The notes under the pieces: generated by a model
Seen by the model: the letters and a program-made list of their open reading frames with translations, nothing else
The model's database searches: none
Told to the model about the DNA's origin: nothing
NCBI GenBank assembly: GCA_002189035.1
Contig: NEEC01000013.1
Location: forward strand, 2,604,001 to 2,668,000
Direction of reading: 5' to 3'
Length of the DNA: 64,000 bases
DNA from: Utricularia gibba
Taxonomy: Eukaryota; Streptophyta; Magnoliopsida; Lamiales; Lentibulariaceae
In this document: piece by piece, positions 12,109 to 22,715 of the stretch
Layout: each line of letters starts with the position of its first letter
How positions within the stretch are numbered: position 1 is the stretch's first letter
Translations under genes and position numbers: made by a program

Positions 12109-13870
12109 ATGGGTTGTTTCGTTTCTACCACGAGAAAGCAGTTCCCTCCGCATGAAAACCCCATTCTTCTTGCATCACAAACTTACTGTAAGTTGGCTTT
12201 TTGTGTGTTTTTATTTGATGTTCTTTGCCTATAGTTTTTGAGAACTAGATATTGTTTTTTTTTTTAACTCTCAACTCTGATGTGTTTGAAATATGGAATT
12301 TCTATCTATCTCTGCGTTTCTATTCTTCCTGAATAACTGAAAAATCTCCTATGCCTTTATTTTGCTGCTGCAGTCAGTGTGAGTGAAGTTGAAGCACTAT
12401 ATGAGCTCTATAAGAACATTAGCAAATCGGATGTTGATGATGGTCTCATAAACAAGGTATTCATACTTTATGATTCCCTTCTTTCAATTAGGCTTTTATA
12501 ACATGATGAGACATCGTGCTTGTGTATGACTTTGATGCCTTCAGCTTCTCTATTCTCTTCTGACCATTGTTCCAATATGCAGGAAAAATTTCAAATGGCT
12601 TTGTTCAAGAATAGTAACAAGGAGAATCTTTTTGCAAATCGTGTAGGTCTCCTTTCATTTATTTTGGCTAGTTCACAAATTAATGTTGCAATTTCAGAAT
12701 TTCTACTGCTCGCCCAAATTTACTCTTTCTGTAAATGCACGAGCATTCTTGTCTATGTATTTGTGATTTGGTGGGGAAAATATCCTGGAAACTGCAAATC
12801 TTGAAATATGACCCTACATTTACTATTGCCCTGTCAAAAGACACACCACATCATTACATTGGGGAAATCTGAATTAATATCCCTTTCCGATAATCACTAC
12901 TTCCCCGATGTAATGGTGTTGTGTGTCTTAAAGGGTTTGTTCATCAGATAGACTACTTTTTTATACTTCATAACACTTCAATGACTGCCCTTTTTTTTTT
13001 ATCACAGATGTTTGACCTATTTGACGTGAATCAAAAAGGAGTGATTAACTTCTGTGATTTTGTCAAGTCACTCAACGTCTTCCATCCAAATGCCCCATTG
13101 GAAGATAAAATTGACTGTAAGTATTTGAGATAGATACCTTTCTTGTTTACGCCATGCAGGATTTTACCATTGCAGACCTTTGCAACTTTGCAGTTTCCTT
13201 TAAGTTGTATGACTTAGATGGAAATGGATACATCGAGCGAGAAGAGGTATTTGCATTAGATTTTAGCTTTCAGAGACTGCAGTTGGCCTCCTGTCTTTCT
13301 GTTAAAAGTACCAAAAATCATTATGAATGCCTTTTTTTTTCTGATTCTTGTTAGAAACTGCGATCATGCGAAAATGAATACCAACATTTGCTTTCTTCAC
13401 TTTCATTGAAATCATCTTGCAAGGCTTTTTATTGTTAGTGATGTCTTCAGGTTAAGCAAATGCTGACTGTGCTTTTATTCGAATCTGACATGGTTCTGGC
13501 AGATGACACTGTTGAAACTATACTCGATAAGGTATGTGACTCAAATGCTGGTACCCAAATGCAACTCTTCATTGACAGAAATGCCTCTAAATCATGCTCC
13601 TTGACAGACATTCGTGGAAGCTGATACCGATGGAGATGGCAAAATAGACAGAGATGAGTGGCAGAAATTCGTATCCCGGAATCCTTCACTCCTGAAGATC
13701 ATGACACTACCATACTTAAGGTATGCATGCAGTAAGTTGATCAGAGAGCAAGTAGTCCTTAAGCTGGAGAGAACTCCATTCAAGGTCTGTGTGTGTTGTG
13801 TTGCAGGGATATAACCACAACATTTCCCAGCTTTGTGTTCCACTCAAACGTTGATGAAGGTGCTACTTGA
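12109..13870 (+). CDS. CBL1: Calcineurin B-like calcium sensor, CBL1/CBL9 type
   Basis: EF-hand calcium sensor that binds and recruits CIPK kinases to the plasma membrane (potassium, nitrate, salt and cold signalling). Eight coding exons: 12109-12187, 12374-12456, 12583-12642, 13008-13116, 13194-13246, 13451-13531, 13608-13720, 13807-13870. They give 213 residues, the same length as Arabidopsis CBL1. The N-terminus MGCFVS carries the myristoylation Gly2 and palmitoylation Cys3 of the plasma-membrane CBLs. Four EF-hands follow; the best loops are [12 protein letters not shown] and [13 protein letters not shown]. The C-terminal FPSF motif, site of CIPK phosphorylation, is at residues 199-202 (Ser201). 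The spacing and the LEDKID and [12 protein letters not shown] blocks favour CBL1/CBL9 over CBL2/3 or CBL4. Confidence 0.95.
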
Positions 13871-14312
13871 TGTGGATGCCCTCTCAGTCCTCGTTGGAGT
13901 TTTTCTGAGTGAATAATGAAGAATCCCAACTCGTGTTTGCTTTCTGCTACAGAGAAGTAGGATTTCATTTCCCTGCCATGTCTTCATGCTGTGTTTATAA
14001 GCATTGAAATTGTTTCCACCGCTTACATATACTTCATAAAGCCATATAGTTTATTATGATCATCTTTTTTATTTGTATTTAAAAAATCGTGATTAAAATA
14101 TAATTAAATTATTTTAAATTCATAGAATCTTATTTAAAATAATGATTTTTATATTCATATTTATTTTTAAAACGAGAATATTAGGGAAAATATAGAGAAA
14201 AAAATGAGACATGTATCAAGGGTAAAAAGGGAAATGGAGTATTTCTAAGAACTGCTGTCCGGAAAGTCGAGCGGCGCAATCTGCAGTTGGAGTTCGTAAG
14301 GGATTTTTTAGT
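13871..14312. other. CBL 3' UTR and promoter of the CCDC97 gene
   Basis: The first 180 bases look like CBL 3' UTR, followed by a very A/T-rich stretch (14040-14200) and the short upstream region of the next gene. Nothing else is recognisable. Confidence 0.4.
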
Positions 14313-15758
14313 ATGGCGAAGTCCATAGGAATGGAAGCCATGGAGAGTATCGCCGGCAGGCTGTCGCTGATGGAAGACTTGTACTTTCCTCGCAAGCTTC
14401 AGGTTTCCGCCGACGCCGACGCTGACACCCGCAAGTCGCTGCTTCTCGGCCTTCTTTCCGCTGACGCGCCCGTCTTTTTGGGTAATTCTCGGCTTTTGTG
14501 TTTTCGTGTTTCGACTGAACGAGGTTTCAGCGCTTTCTGATGAGTTATTGCTCCATGTTGGTCTGCTTTTGTGGTTTAGTGATATGATAACCGAAACTGA
14601 TGATTGCGGATGAAATGCTCTTATTGTATTTGTTGCCTGAGGTTTTCTGATTATCCAGAGCGATATGGTTCGAGATTATCTCTTGAGGAGCTCAAACAAT
14701 TTGATGTGTTGAAGGATGATTATGAAGTCAATTGGCACTTAAATCACCTTAGACGCATCATTAGTCCAACAGATGAGGATAAGTCGTCCATGGCAACACG
14801 GATCAAAAATCGGAGGTTGGCGTACCTGGATAAGCTTATAAATGATGGGAGTTATTTTTCTGAGGAGGCAATGAGAGAAAGAGAGCCATATTTGCATCAT
14901 GAATATGTTGGGAAGTTTCAGGATCTAAATGCTAGGAGAATGGCAAGGCCTGGTGAGCGTTGGTCAGAAACGCTCATGAGGCAATCTGAAGAAGCCTTCT
15001 TGGTGGAGAAGATCAGAGGGGAGCAGCAAAGGTTGGGTATTGCTCAGAGTGATTGGATAGGGATTGAAACAGAAACACAAAGGCAAGAAGAGGAGGTTGA
15101 GGAGGAGGAGGAGGAGGAGGAAGAAGAAGAAGAAGAAGAAGAAGAAGAAGAGGAAGCAGAGGAAGAAGTGGACATTAGAAGAAAAGATGAAGTATCACTA
15201 GAGAAAGAAAATCAACGAGAGGTTGAAGCTATGACAGTAGACCGCCCCACGACAAGCCCTCGGTCCACTATGGTATGAGTTCATTTTTTGGATCCTTTAT
15301 TTCAACAGAGTGCATCAACTTTAGAACCGGGGTTCGTAAACCACTATATGCTTCCCTTTTGAAATTATACATCTCTCTCTTTCTATGAACTTAAGCTGTG
15401 TGCCCTTGCACTTGTAGACATGAGGACCATTTTCTGTGCACGAAGCCATGCTTGGCTCTTGTGGATATCCTTCCTTGGGTTGTTGAGTAATCTCCATTGT
15501 TTTGGCTTGATTCTATAGGTGATGGGTGATCAAAACCAAGCCGATGATGCTGATGGCTCCAGGACGGGGGTACTGTCTCCTGGTGAAATGCAGGATAGGC
15601 TCGACCAATTCACTTATGTGATGCAACAGAAGTTTCTATCAGGTGAAGACCATCTGCATCTCGACTACCGAAAAATCGACGAAGATGTGACACTGGATGA
15701 TCACTGGTTGAGAGAAGCAAATCAAGATGCTGAAGAGAAGTACTTTGATGATATGTGA
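14313..15758 (+). CDS. CCDC97 / DUF2052 family protein
   Basis: Plant member of the coiled-coil domain-containing 97 family. The human protein is reported to associate with the U2 snRNP SF3B complex; the role in plants is not established as far as I know. Exons 14313-14481, 14659-15272 and 15519-15758 give 340 residues. Family marks are PVFLERYGSRL, DYEVNWHL, RNRRLAYLDKLI, GSYFSEEAMREREPYLHHEYVG and, at the end, MQQKFLSGEDHLHLDY with the terminal EEKYFDDM. A Glu-only tract encoded by a GAG/GAA microsatellite (15086-15170) sits in the middle, where human CCDC97 is also acidic. ATG at 14313 or 14328 are both possible. Confidence 0.88.
15086..15170 (+). repeat. GAG/GAA microsatellite inside coding sequence
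   Basis: About 28 near-perfect GAG then GAA codons encode an uninterrupted run of Glu in the CCDC97 homologue. The frame is kept. Length is likely to vary between alleles. Confidence 0.9.
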
Positions 15759-16156
15759 AGCTACAAACGGTTACCATACGGCTGTTCGCTCTGTATGATT
15801 ACGAGTCCAGGCTCACTTGTAGTCACTGTTTGAGAAATGGTGCGAATTTTAGCATAAATTGGTTTTAAATTCTCTGTATAAAAATATAAAAAACATTTTT
15901 TTTGTAGATTCCATTTTATCAGAAAAAATACTTTTCAAAAAATTATAAAAGTAGATTAGTTATCAAAATAGTACTCTATAAGTTTTTAACTCCGCCTCAG
16001 GAAAGGCTTCAAACAATGCTTACAAGTAATAGCTTACAACAAGCTTGCAAAGGGGACTGAGGAGGTTCCAAACCCCACTCGATGACTCCAGTTTGATCCC
16101 CAGATATCAAACAGACAACTACAAATATGGAAAAAAGATCCAGAAATGGATTAACG
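15759..16156. other. Convergent spacer between CCDC97 homologue and DXO1
   Basis: Holds the two facing 3' UTRs. The part at 15860-15985 is strongly A/T-rich. No gene seen. Confidence 0.4.
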
Positions 16157-19100
16157 CTAATGAGAGTGCAGTTGTTGAAGATGATAAGTGATCACATCTG
16201 GGCATGTTTGATCTTGGAGGAGTTCGAGTCTGGTAAACGGGGGAGCGAACTGTAATATGTAGTCCTCATCTGCAACCAGATTCACATTAAACTAAACAAA
16301 CGTGTGTCAAATAACTCAGCATTTGTCCATTCACCCGTCCCACTTACTTTCCTTTACTGTGCCGTAAAGCCAGCAGAGTACCTCATCAGCAAATGCCAGG
16401 CAGACTCCTCCCTGTGGGTACGCTATCGGGTGAGACGAGAAAAAACTACATAAACTCATCTGATATAAACAGGGTTTGTTCCATTTCTCCATCAGAGGAC
16501 CAGCGAAGTTCGTGTTGTATAGATTTCTAAGAGGACAGAAAAAATAATGGGAAGCCAGAAGGAGAAAGTATACCTGCCAGTATCCTTTCATCTTTACTCT
16601 GTGCGTAATATCTTTTGTTCTTAGGCGTTCAGTACGTACAAGTCTGCCACTATCATCTCTGCCATAAAAAAGTAAGGCATCCAGTGAAGCATGGACAGCA
16701 AAAGACCGGTTTATGACCTTTCTATAAAGGTTAGTTCATTCAGTTTGGTGTTAATTTTCTCTTGTGCAAACAATAATGCATCAAGATATACATTACAGTA
16801 CCTGAACCCAATAACAATGTAAGGAACGCCAGCAAGAAACGACTGAATCTGCAAAAGAAATTAACTTCTAAATATCAAGATGAAATAATCTGGAAGACAA
16901 GTTATGGTAATGTCCTGGAGGTTGAAAAAAGCAAAATGTAACCAAGAACAAATATTACCCAGAACTTGAGTAATTTCTCCCTCTCATATCGCTCTTCTGA
17001 ACGATAGTCTAACTGCAGAGGAATACATACAACACTTAGGTTATGATATGAAACAGGTCCCATGAGATGCTCATTATGCATACCTCGCGAGTTGTCTTCA
17101 GTTCCACATAAAATCTCTTACCAGAATCTGTAGAATCACAGCAATCCATTTCCGCACCCATAAGTATCCGATGAGCTCCTAATTTGGTCTTCAACACGGA
17201 GCAATATTCAACATTGGCATCAACATGATGTATCCCTTCCCCATCAGCTCTATTAGGATCCTCAGTTGCAAGAGCCTCAAAGCAATATCCCCAATAACAT
17301 CTTAAGAGATAGGAAGTAAAAAAATTAGTGTTCGGCTTTAGTTATATAGGAGAGGATGAGATATTTATCCAAAAACAACTGAAACATTATACATAGGAAA
17401 AATGTAAGGAACATTCATGGCATATTTGCTTTCAGAATATAAACTCCTATTCCCGGAACTGTAGCTAGCTAATTTCACGTAGGCCAATTGACCAAGTGAA
17501 ATAAGAATTTATTTGACATCTTAAAATTCTGTTCTACCAAAAATGGCTTTGTAGCAGATCAACATAAACAGATAGTACACAGGGAGACGATCAGGAAACA
17601 TGAGCGGGGATAAAAATGAAAGGAAAACATTAGAAAAGATGCTACCTAAATCTTATCCAAAAAAAGATAGTGACATTATCAGTGAAAATAAACAACAAAG
17701 AGGTTACCTCCGACGATCAAGTTCAGTCAATGGCCTTTCGGGCAATTTATGAACATCCAGATAGACCACCCCATTCCTTTTATGTACCCCCATTTCCCAA
17801 GGCTCATGCCTAATATAAGCGGTAGCCAAAATCTGTATATGAAAAGTTCCAGAATCTAAACTAATGAATGCCTGATGGCACATAAAAACAGAAAAAGATG
17901 AACATTGATTTAAGAATGAACATACCAAAAGCAATACATCATGATAGTTTACCCAAAAAAGCACAGTAATCAGAACCAGTATTTACCTTATTAAGGTTGT
18001 TACGGTATGTCTGCAAAGGAAAAAATAGTGAAAGTTCATTAAATAAAAAATTATTCTTAAACCACGGAGTAAACAATATAGCTTCTGATCTTACCACAAA
18101 GTGCATGTTCTGGAGGGGTATGTTTTTGTGCCTTATCGCAGCTAGTAAGTCACCAAACCCCTGAGAACCCAAGTCTGGAGTGATCACAGAGGAGAATTTT
18201 TCTGATTATGTGAAATTACAATGTTTGGTTTTGCAAGAATTCAAGGCAGACACAGACTACCTCTCTTCTCAACGTATGTATCAAAGCCATCATTTAAGTC
18301 AGCTCCAATATCTTCAGTTATAAGACGCTTGAACAACCTCTAGCATTGAGAAAATATTTATAGGGCTAAATAATTATTTATAAAGATACATTAAAAATTG
18401 AATTCAAGGATGGCAAAAGAAAAAAAGAAACTCACCAAAATGCGATCATCAAAGTGGACACATCCATCTTCTAAACGACTGAAGCATGCAAGTTCGCATG
18501 GCTGGTTTGGATAAAATAGATAAAAGTAATGATGGCATTTTGGTGGGAATTATTAGGGCCATAAGCTTACTAAAAGTATTTTAGATATTAATTACTCAAC
18601 AACATACAATCATGCGCAAAACCCAACTACTTTTAAACCCACCCAAAATATTGCTTGTACACAAAGGCCAAAACAGGACCATCACATCCTTCTACGCTAT
18701 CCATGATAAGCCCCTAACCCAAGCTACAGTAGAAAAAACCTTTGAAAAATAAATCACATTATTACATCACTGCTGAAGAGAAATATAGAATTTAAAAATG
18801 AAATAGGCTAGGGATTTGTGATTTCAGGAAACGTAAAATATTACCTCCTGAAAAGGAATGACCTTTCGGGCTAATGTTTCTTCACTTTTTGTGAATTTTA
18901 ACTCAGAAACAAAACGCTCATCACGAGGACCACTGAAAAACTTTTGACCATAGCCATAATTTCCTCTTTGTTGATATGAACCTGGACGAGGCAGAAGTCC
19001 CTGTCCTCTACCATTCTGCCAGCGACCACGCCCAAAACCTCCTCCTCCTCCTCCTCCTCCAGTGTTATTGCGCAAGGGAGGCAAAACTGGGTGCACAAGG

Positions 19101-19938
19101 AAACAATAAGTGAAGATATCAACAAAACTAAGAAATGAACAAAGCCCCGTGCCAATAATTTACCCAAAAGGGCGCATCCAAGAACCCAATTATAAGAGAT
19201 GAAAGTCGTCATCCAATTCAATGTCTAAGCAACCAATTAATAGACATAAAACCTGGAACCAAGAAATCTAAAACTCAAAAAAATATACAGAATACCTTCG
19301 ATGTTTAAAATCTTTGAAGTGCCAATACCATGCCCAGAAAACTTCTGGGTATCCAACAATAGAAAAGTTTAACATGAATGCCTCTATCAACTATTAGACT
19401 ACACGATCGCCATTATCGAGACTTTTAGAATGCCATCGTAATTTTCAACATGATCCAAGTAAGAGAACTTGAAATTTCATCCAGAAATTAAAGCTAAATA
19501 AGCTAACAAATAAACCCTGGGAAACAACATACCGGGCACAAGGTATGGACTTCGGGCCGGGACTTTGACATAATCCTCATTATCAGGGCCAAATAGATCT
19601 TTCTCCTCCACTTGCACATCCTCATAATTCTCAAAATTTTGGCGACTATCCCCATCATCTACGAAGCCGTAATGGCGGTCATCAGACCTCACCTCTTTGT
19701 TATTCTCATCATTCTCCTCTTCAGCTTCGCTACTGCTGCTGCCGCCCCGACCAGAAGACGAAGATGAACCGGATGAAGACGCCTGCGATGAGGCGCCCGA
19801 AGACGACGAAGACGAACCGGAAGAGGAATTCTGCCGCGGGCGCTCCCCGTTCTGTTCTTCTTCATCATCATCAGTGTTGTTTGCAGCTTCTTCGTCGGAT
19901 TCGCCAAACAAATTCAGGGATCGGCCGGCGTAATCCAT
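16157..19938 (-). CDS. DXO1: DXO1 RNA 5'-end decapping/deNADding nuclease homologue
   Basis: Plant DXO/Rai1 family enzyme that removes aberrant or NAD caps from RNA 5' ends. Thirteen exons in reading order: 19938-19533, 19086-18845, 18501-18436, 18339-18261, 18174-18095, 18010-17987, 17832-17708, 17300-17084, 17012-16959, 16848-16802, 16658-16574, 16411-16348, 16269-16157. They give 533 residues (Arabidopsis about 544). The N-terminal third is low complexity: Asp/Glu and Ser runs, then a Gly run and RG-rich segment, as in other plant DXO1 proteins. The catalytic half shows GYCFE (Glu near 349), GAEMDC (Glu391, Asp393), VELKT (Glu407, Lys409) and FWIQSF (Gln433). All metal-binding positions are present. 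Exon 6 is only 24 bases. Confidence 0.96.
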
Positions 19939-20992
19939 TCAATGAAATTTATCAGAAATCGTCGGACCGGAAAACCAGCCAAGCCAAAGCACACACTGAA
20001 CCCGATAATCTCGTCGTAGGTTTATGGATTTTTTATATAGTTTCTGTTTATTTTGGCAAAATTAATTCGACTAACAAATAAATAAAATACTTTTCTACCT
20101 TTCCCTAAAAAAAAAAAAAAACATCCGTACCTTCATCATGTTGGGCTGGAACTGGGCCGAAGTTAATAGTCTAGGCCCAATAACAAGCTGAATTAAAATA
20201 TGGTTGGCCCAAACCGTCATTGCCCGGGAGAGGCGCTGGTATCTGCAATTAACCGTTTCTGCTCTTCTTCGTAAGAGGCAGTTTACAGCTGATCAGATCA
20301 GAGCAAGAGAAAGTTTGAGAGACTTGTCTTCGGTGAGGATCGATCAGTCCGTTGTCTCTCTGATTCTGTGAGAGAAGACGGCGATTGTCATTGTGCTGTG
20401 AGGATTCAATATTTTTGAGAGTACAAGTTAGAAATGTCGTTGTATTGGTGTAGTTCTGGTGCACAGGAGCATCATGCTGTAGCATCATAATTGATGAAGG
20501 AAAAGATTTTTCTACAATATTTCTGATCCTTATACTGGATAATGAATTTCGTTGGATTGGTTGCTGCTTTGAGGTTGTTAATATTACTAGAGCTGGGATT
20601 TGCTGCACTTGTGTTCTTTGACAAAAATTGGAAATAGGCTTGTTGAAGTGTATATGCCATATTTGAAAAATACGATCTCCATGGACTTCGAACTTCCGGT
20701 CTGTATGCTAGATTCTGAAGTTACGGGAAGTGCATCATACTCATTTGCTGATTAATCTGGAGTGATCAGTCACACTTCATTGCTGATTGATCAATCACCC
20801 TTCAGGTCTGTTACGCATCCAGGGCATTCTTCTTCGGAAAAATCGTTATGTGAATGCATATCTTGCATCTCTGTAACATGAGGGTAGGCTTTCATTGTAG
20901 TGTCTGAATCATAAATGCGTTTACTTTGTTCCAGAAGGAGCATTGTGACCTTGTTTGAACAAGAAAAGAGCTAAGACAGGGAGGAGTGACAA
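19939..20992. other. DXO1 promoter and HINT4 3' flank
   Basis: DXO1 transcription leaves leftwards from here. A cluster of four site II elements lies at 20140-20215. From about 20230 to 20930 the sequence is less A/T-rich than the flanks and holds no frame I recognise. It includes part of the HINT4 3' UTR at its right end. A divergent non-coding transcript is possible but not shown. Confidence 0.4.
20140..20215. promoter_or_regulatory. Cluster of site II (TGGGCC/T) elements
   Basis: Four copies in about 75 bases: TTGGGCTGG, CTGGGCCG, AGGCCCAAT and TTGGCCCAAA, the last two in reverse. Site II elements bind TCP factors and are common in promoters of housekeeping and RNA-metabolism genes. They lie 200-280 bases upstream of the DXO1 start. 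Confidence 0.6.
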
Positions 20993-22328
20993 CTAAGGCC
21001 GCAACCTCTCCAACAACTTGGATGCATCAATGAAACCTCCTAATGGCCCCAAGGAAGAGTATTTTATAGCTCTCCATCTGCAGGAAGAAAAAACTTTTTA
21101 AACATGTTTTAGATTTTGACAGATTGGCATACATTATTTTCCATGAAATTGTAGAACTCAATATCATAGAATCCGGACCAAGGAACCAAGCATTCTTTCA
21201 TCTAGGTGCAACGTCACAACAACAGACCAGGCAGAGAGGAGTATCCCACTCTCATGTACGAGAAAATTCAGCTAAAAAAGAAAAAAAAGCAATGAATCTG
21301 TAGATTTTGACCATTGTAATAGAACAAGATGGTATACAACCTGGGGGTATACGGAAGAGCAAAACAATGAAGATGAAGGTGATCAACACTGTTGAATGGT
21401 GGCTGGTGGAACCCAAATCTGAATAAAACACACAAACAAAACCTCAACATCTTCGCTCCAAAATCAGAACAGGACAGGCTCGAGGAGTTTGTTGTGAAAG
21501 ATTAAAATCTAAGGAACGAAGTGGATGGAAACAATAAGCCATACCGGTGTTTGGCTGTGCAAGGTGCATCTTTTTGCATCAGGCCTTGGCCAACTAGTAA
21601 CATGTGATTTACTACAAAGAGCAGAGAAAAGCCACAGAGGGTATTACAATTTCATTCAACTACAATTTTCTAACACATCATGCACATTCTTCATTTAGAT
21701 AGAGAGCACCCAAATTTGGATGTAAAACCTGTTAAACAGAATAAGCAGGGTCATCTTAAGAAGAATTCTAACATTGATAATATTATACCTAATGAATAAT
21801 CTTCCGGTCTGCGCTTCAGATCTTTCACCGTAGGTATGTGCACTCTAGGAATGACCAAGTAATGCCTGAATCAACAAAGCTCAGAGTGTAAGAACAGTGA
21901 AGATACATGATATCCCAGTAATGAAGCAAACCAACAGGTCACCCATTCTCACACCATTAACAACCATGGCATGCAAACCTGAAGGCTGAGGGGTTGATGT
22001 CTTGGAAAGCAACTACTTTATCATCCTGCAACCAGCCATACATAATATTCTCAGCATTACATCCACAAGGATAGGTGAGTTTTTTCTTTAGAAAAAAAGG
22101 TTGCAAGTATTTAAAATTAAGAAAGGAAACTTTTTCACAATTATCAAACGCTTATGGCTCACTTTACATGGGAATTCAACTACAGACACTGAATCAGTGG
22201 TTCATCTGGGATTGGATACACCAGAAAGTTAGCAACTTTAACCTTCAAACCTGATGTAGAAGGACCGTAGAGGTTGAAGAGCGCGCTATCTGGCAAAATA
22301 TACAAGAAGCTGGTTGCGTTGTGCCCAT
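20993..22328 (-). CDS. HINT4: Histidine triad protein HINT4
   Basis: HIT-superfamily nucleotide hydrolase. The Arabidopsis orthologue acts on adenosine 5'-phosphosulfate as adenylylsulfatase and phosphorylase. Six small exons in reading order: 22328-22251, 22025-21979, 21865-21789, 21611-21545, 21418-21341, 21077-20993. They give 143 residues (Arabidopsis 146). The N-terminus begins MGTTQPASCIFCQIAR with the CxxC pair (Cys9, Cys12). HYLVIPRVHIPT and GFHQPPFNSVDHLHLHCF follow; the triad is His103-x-His105-x-His107. The C-terminus is SLGPLGGFIDASKLLERL. Exon 4 must start at 21611 to restore NHML before VGQ; a weaker acceptor 18 bases later would drop six residues. The gene is easy to miss because each exon is 47-85 bases. 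It is head-to-head with AP2M. Confidence 0.94.
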
Positions 22329-22715
22329 CCCTCATACGATCTTTTTAGTTCCTATTGCAATATCGTCATCTAGGAACACCATCTTCAAATTTCACCATAA
22401 ACCAATAGAAAGAAAGCAAATGCTACCATAAACAGGTAGCTGCGCTGCACCTTGCCATCAGAAGTCCACCGCCGGAGTTCGCCGGATATCCCGAAGCGTT
22501 GTGATCGTGTTGCCTGGAATTATTTTACTTGATAATAAAAGCATAAAGTCGCGTTTCGGCGGTGCAAAGTATCAGGGTTGTGCCAAAAACGCGTGTAATT
22601 CACATTTTCTCATACGCACCCCACCGAGTCTCCTTCACGTTTGAGTTTTGGCAATCGATTCTTTAAGCAGCTGTAGAACTCCGATTTTGGGATCTGGGCT
22701 CCTGAGATCTTAGGG
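22329..22715. promoter_or_regulatory. Shared divergent promoter of HINT4 and AP2M
   Basis: Only 387 bases separate the two start codons, so both promoters and leaders must fit here. The left part contains the HINT4 leader. An ACGCGT element (CAMTA-type CGCG box) lies near 22589. No clear TATA box is seen in either direction, in keeping with housekeeping genes. Confidence 0.6.
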
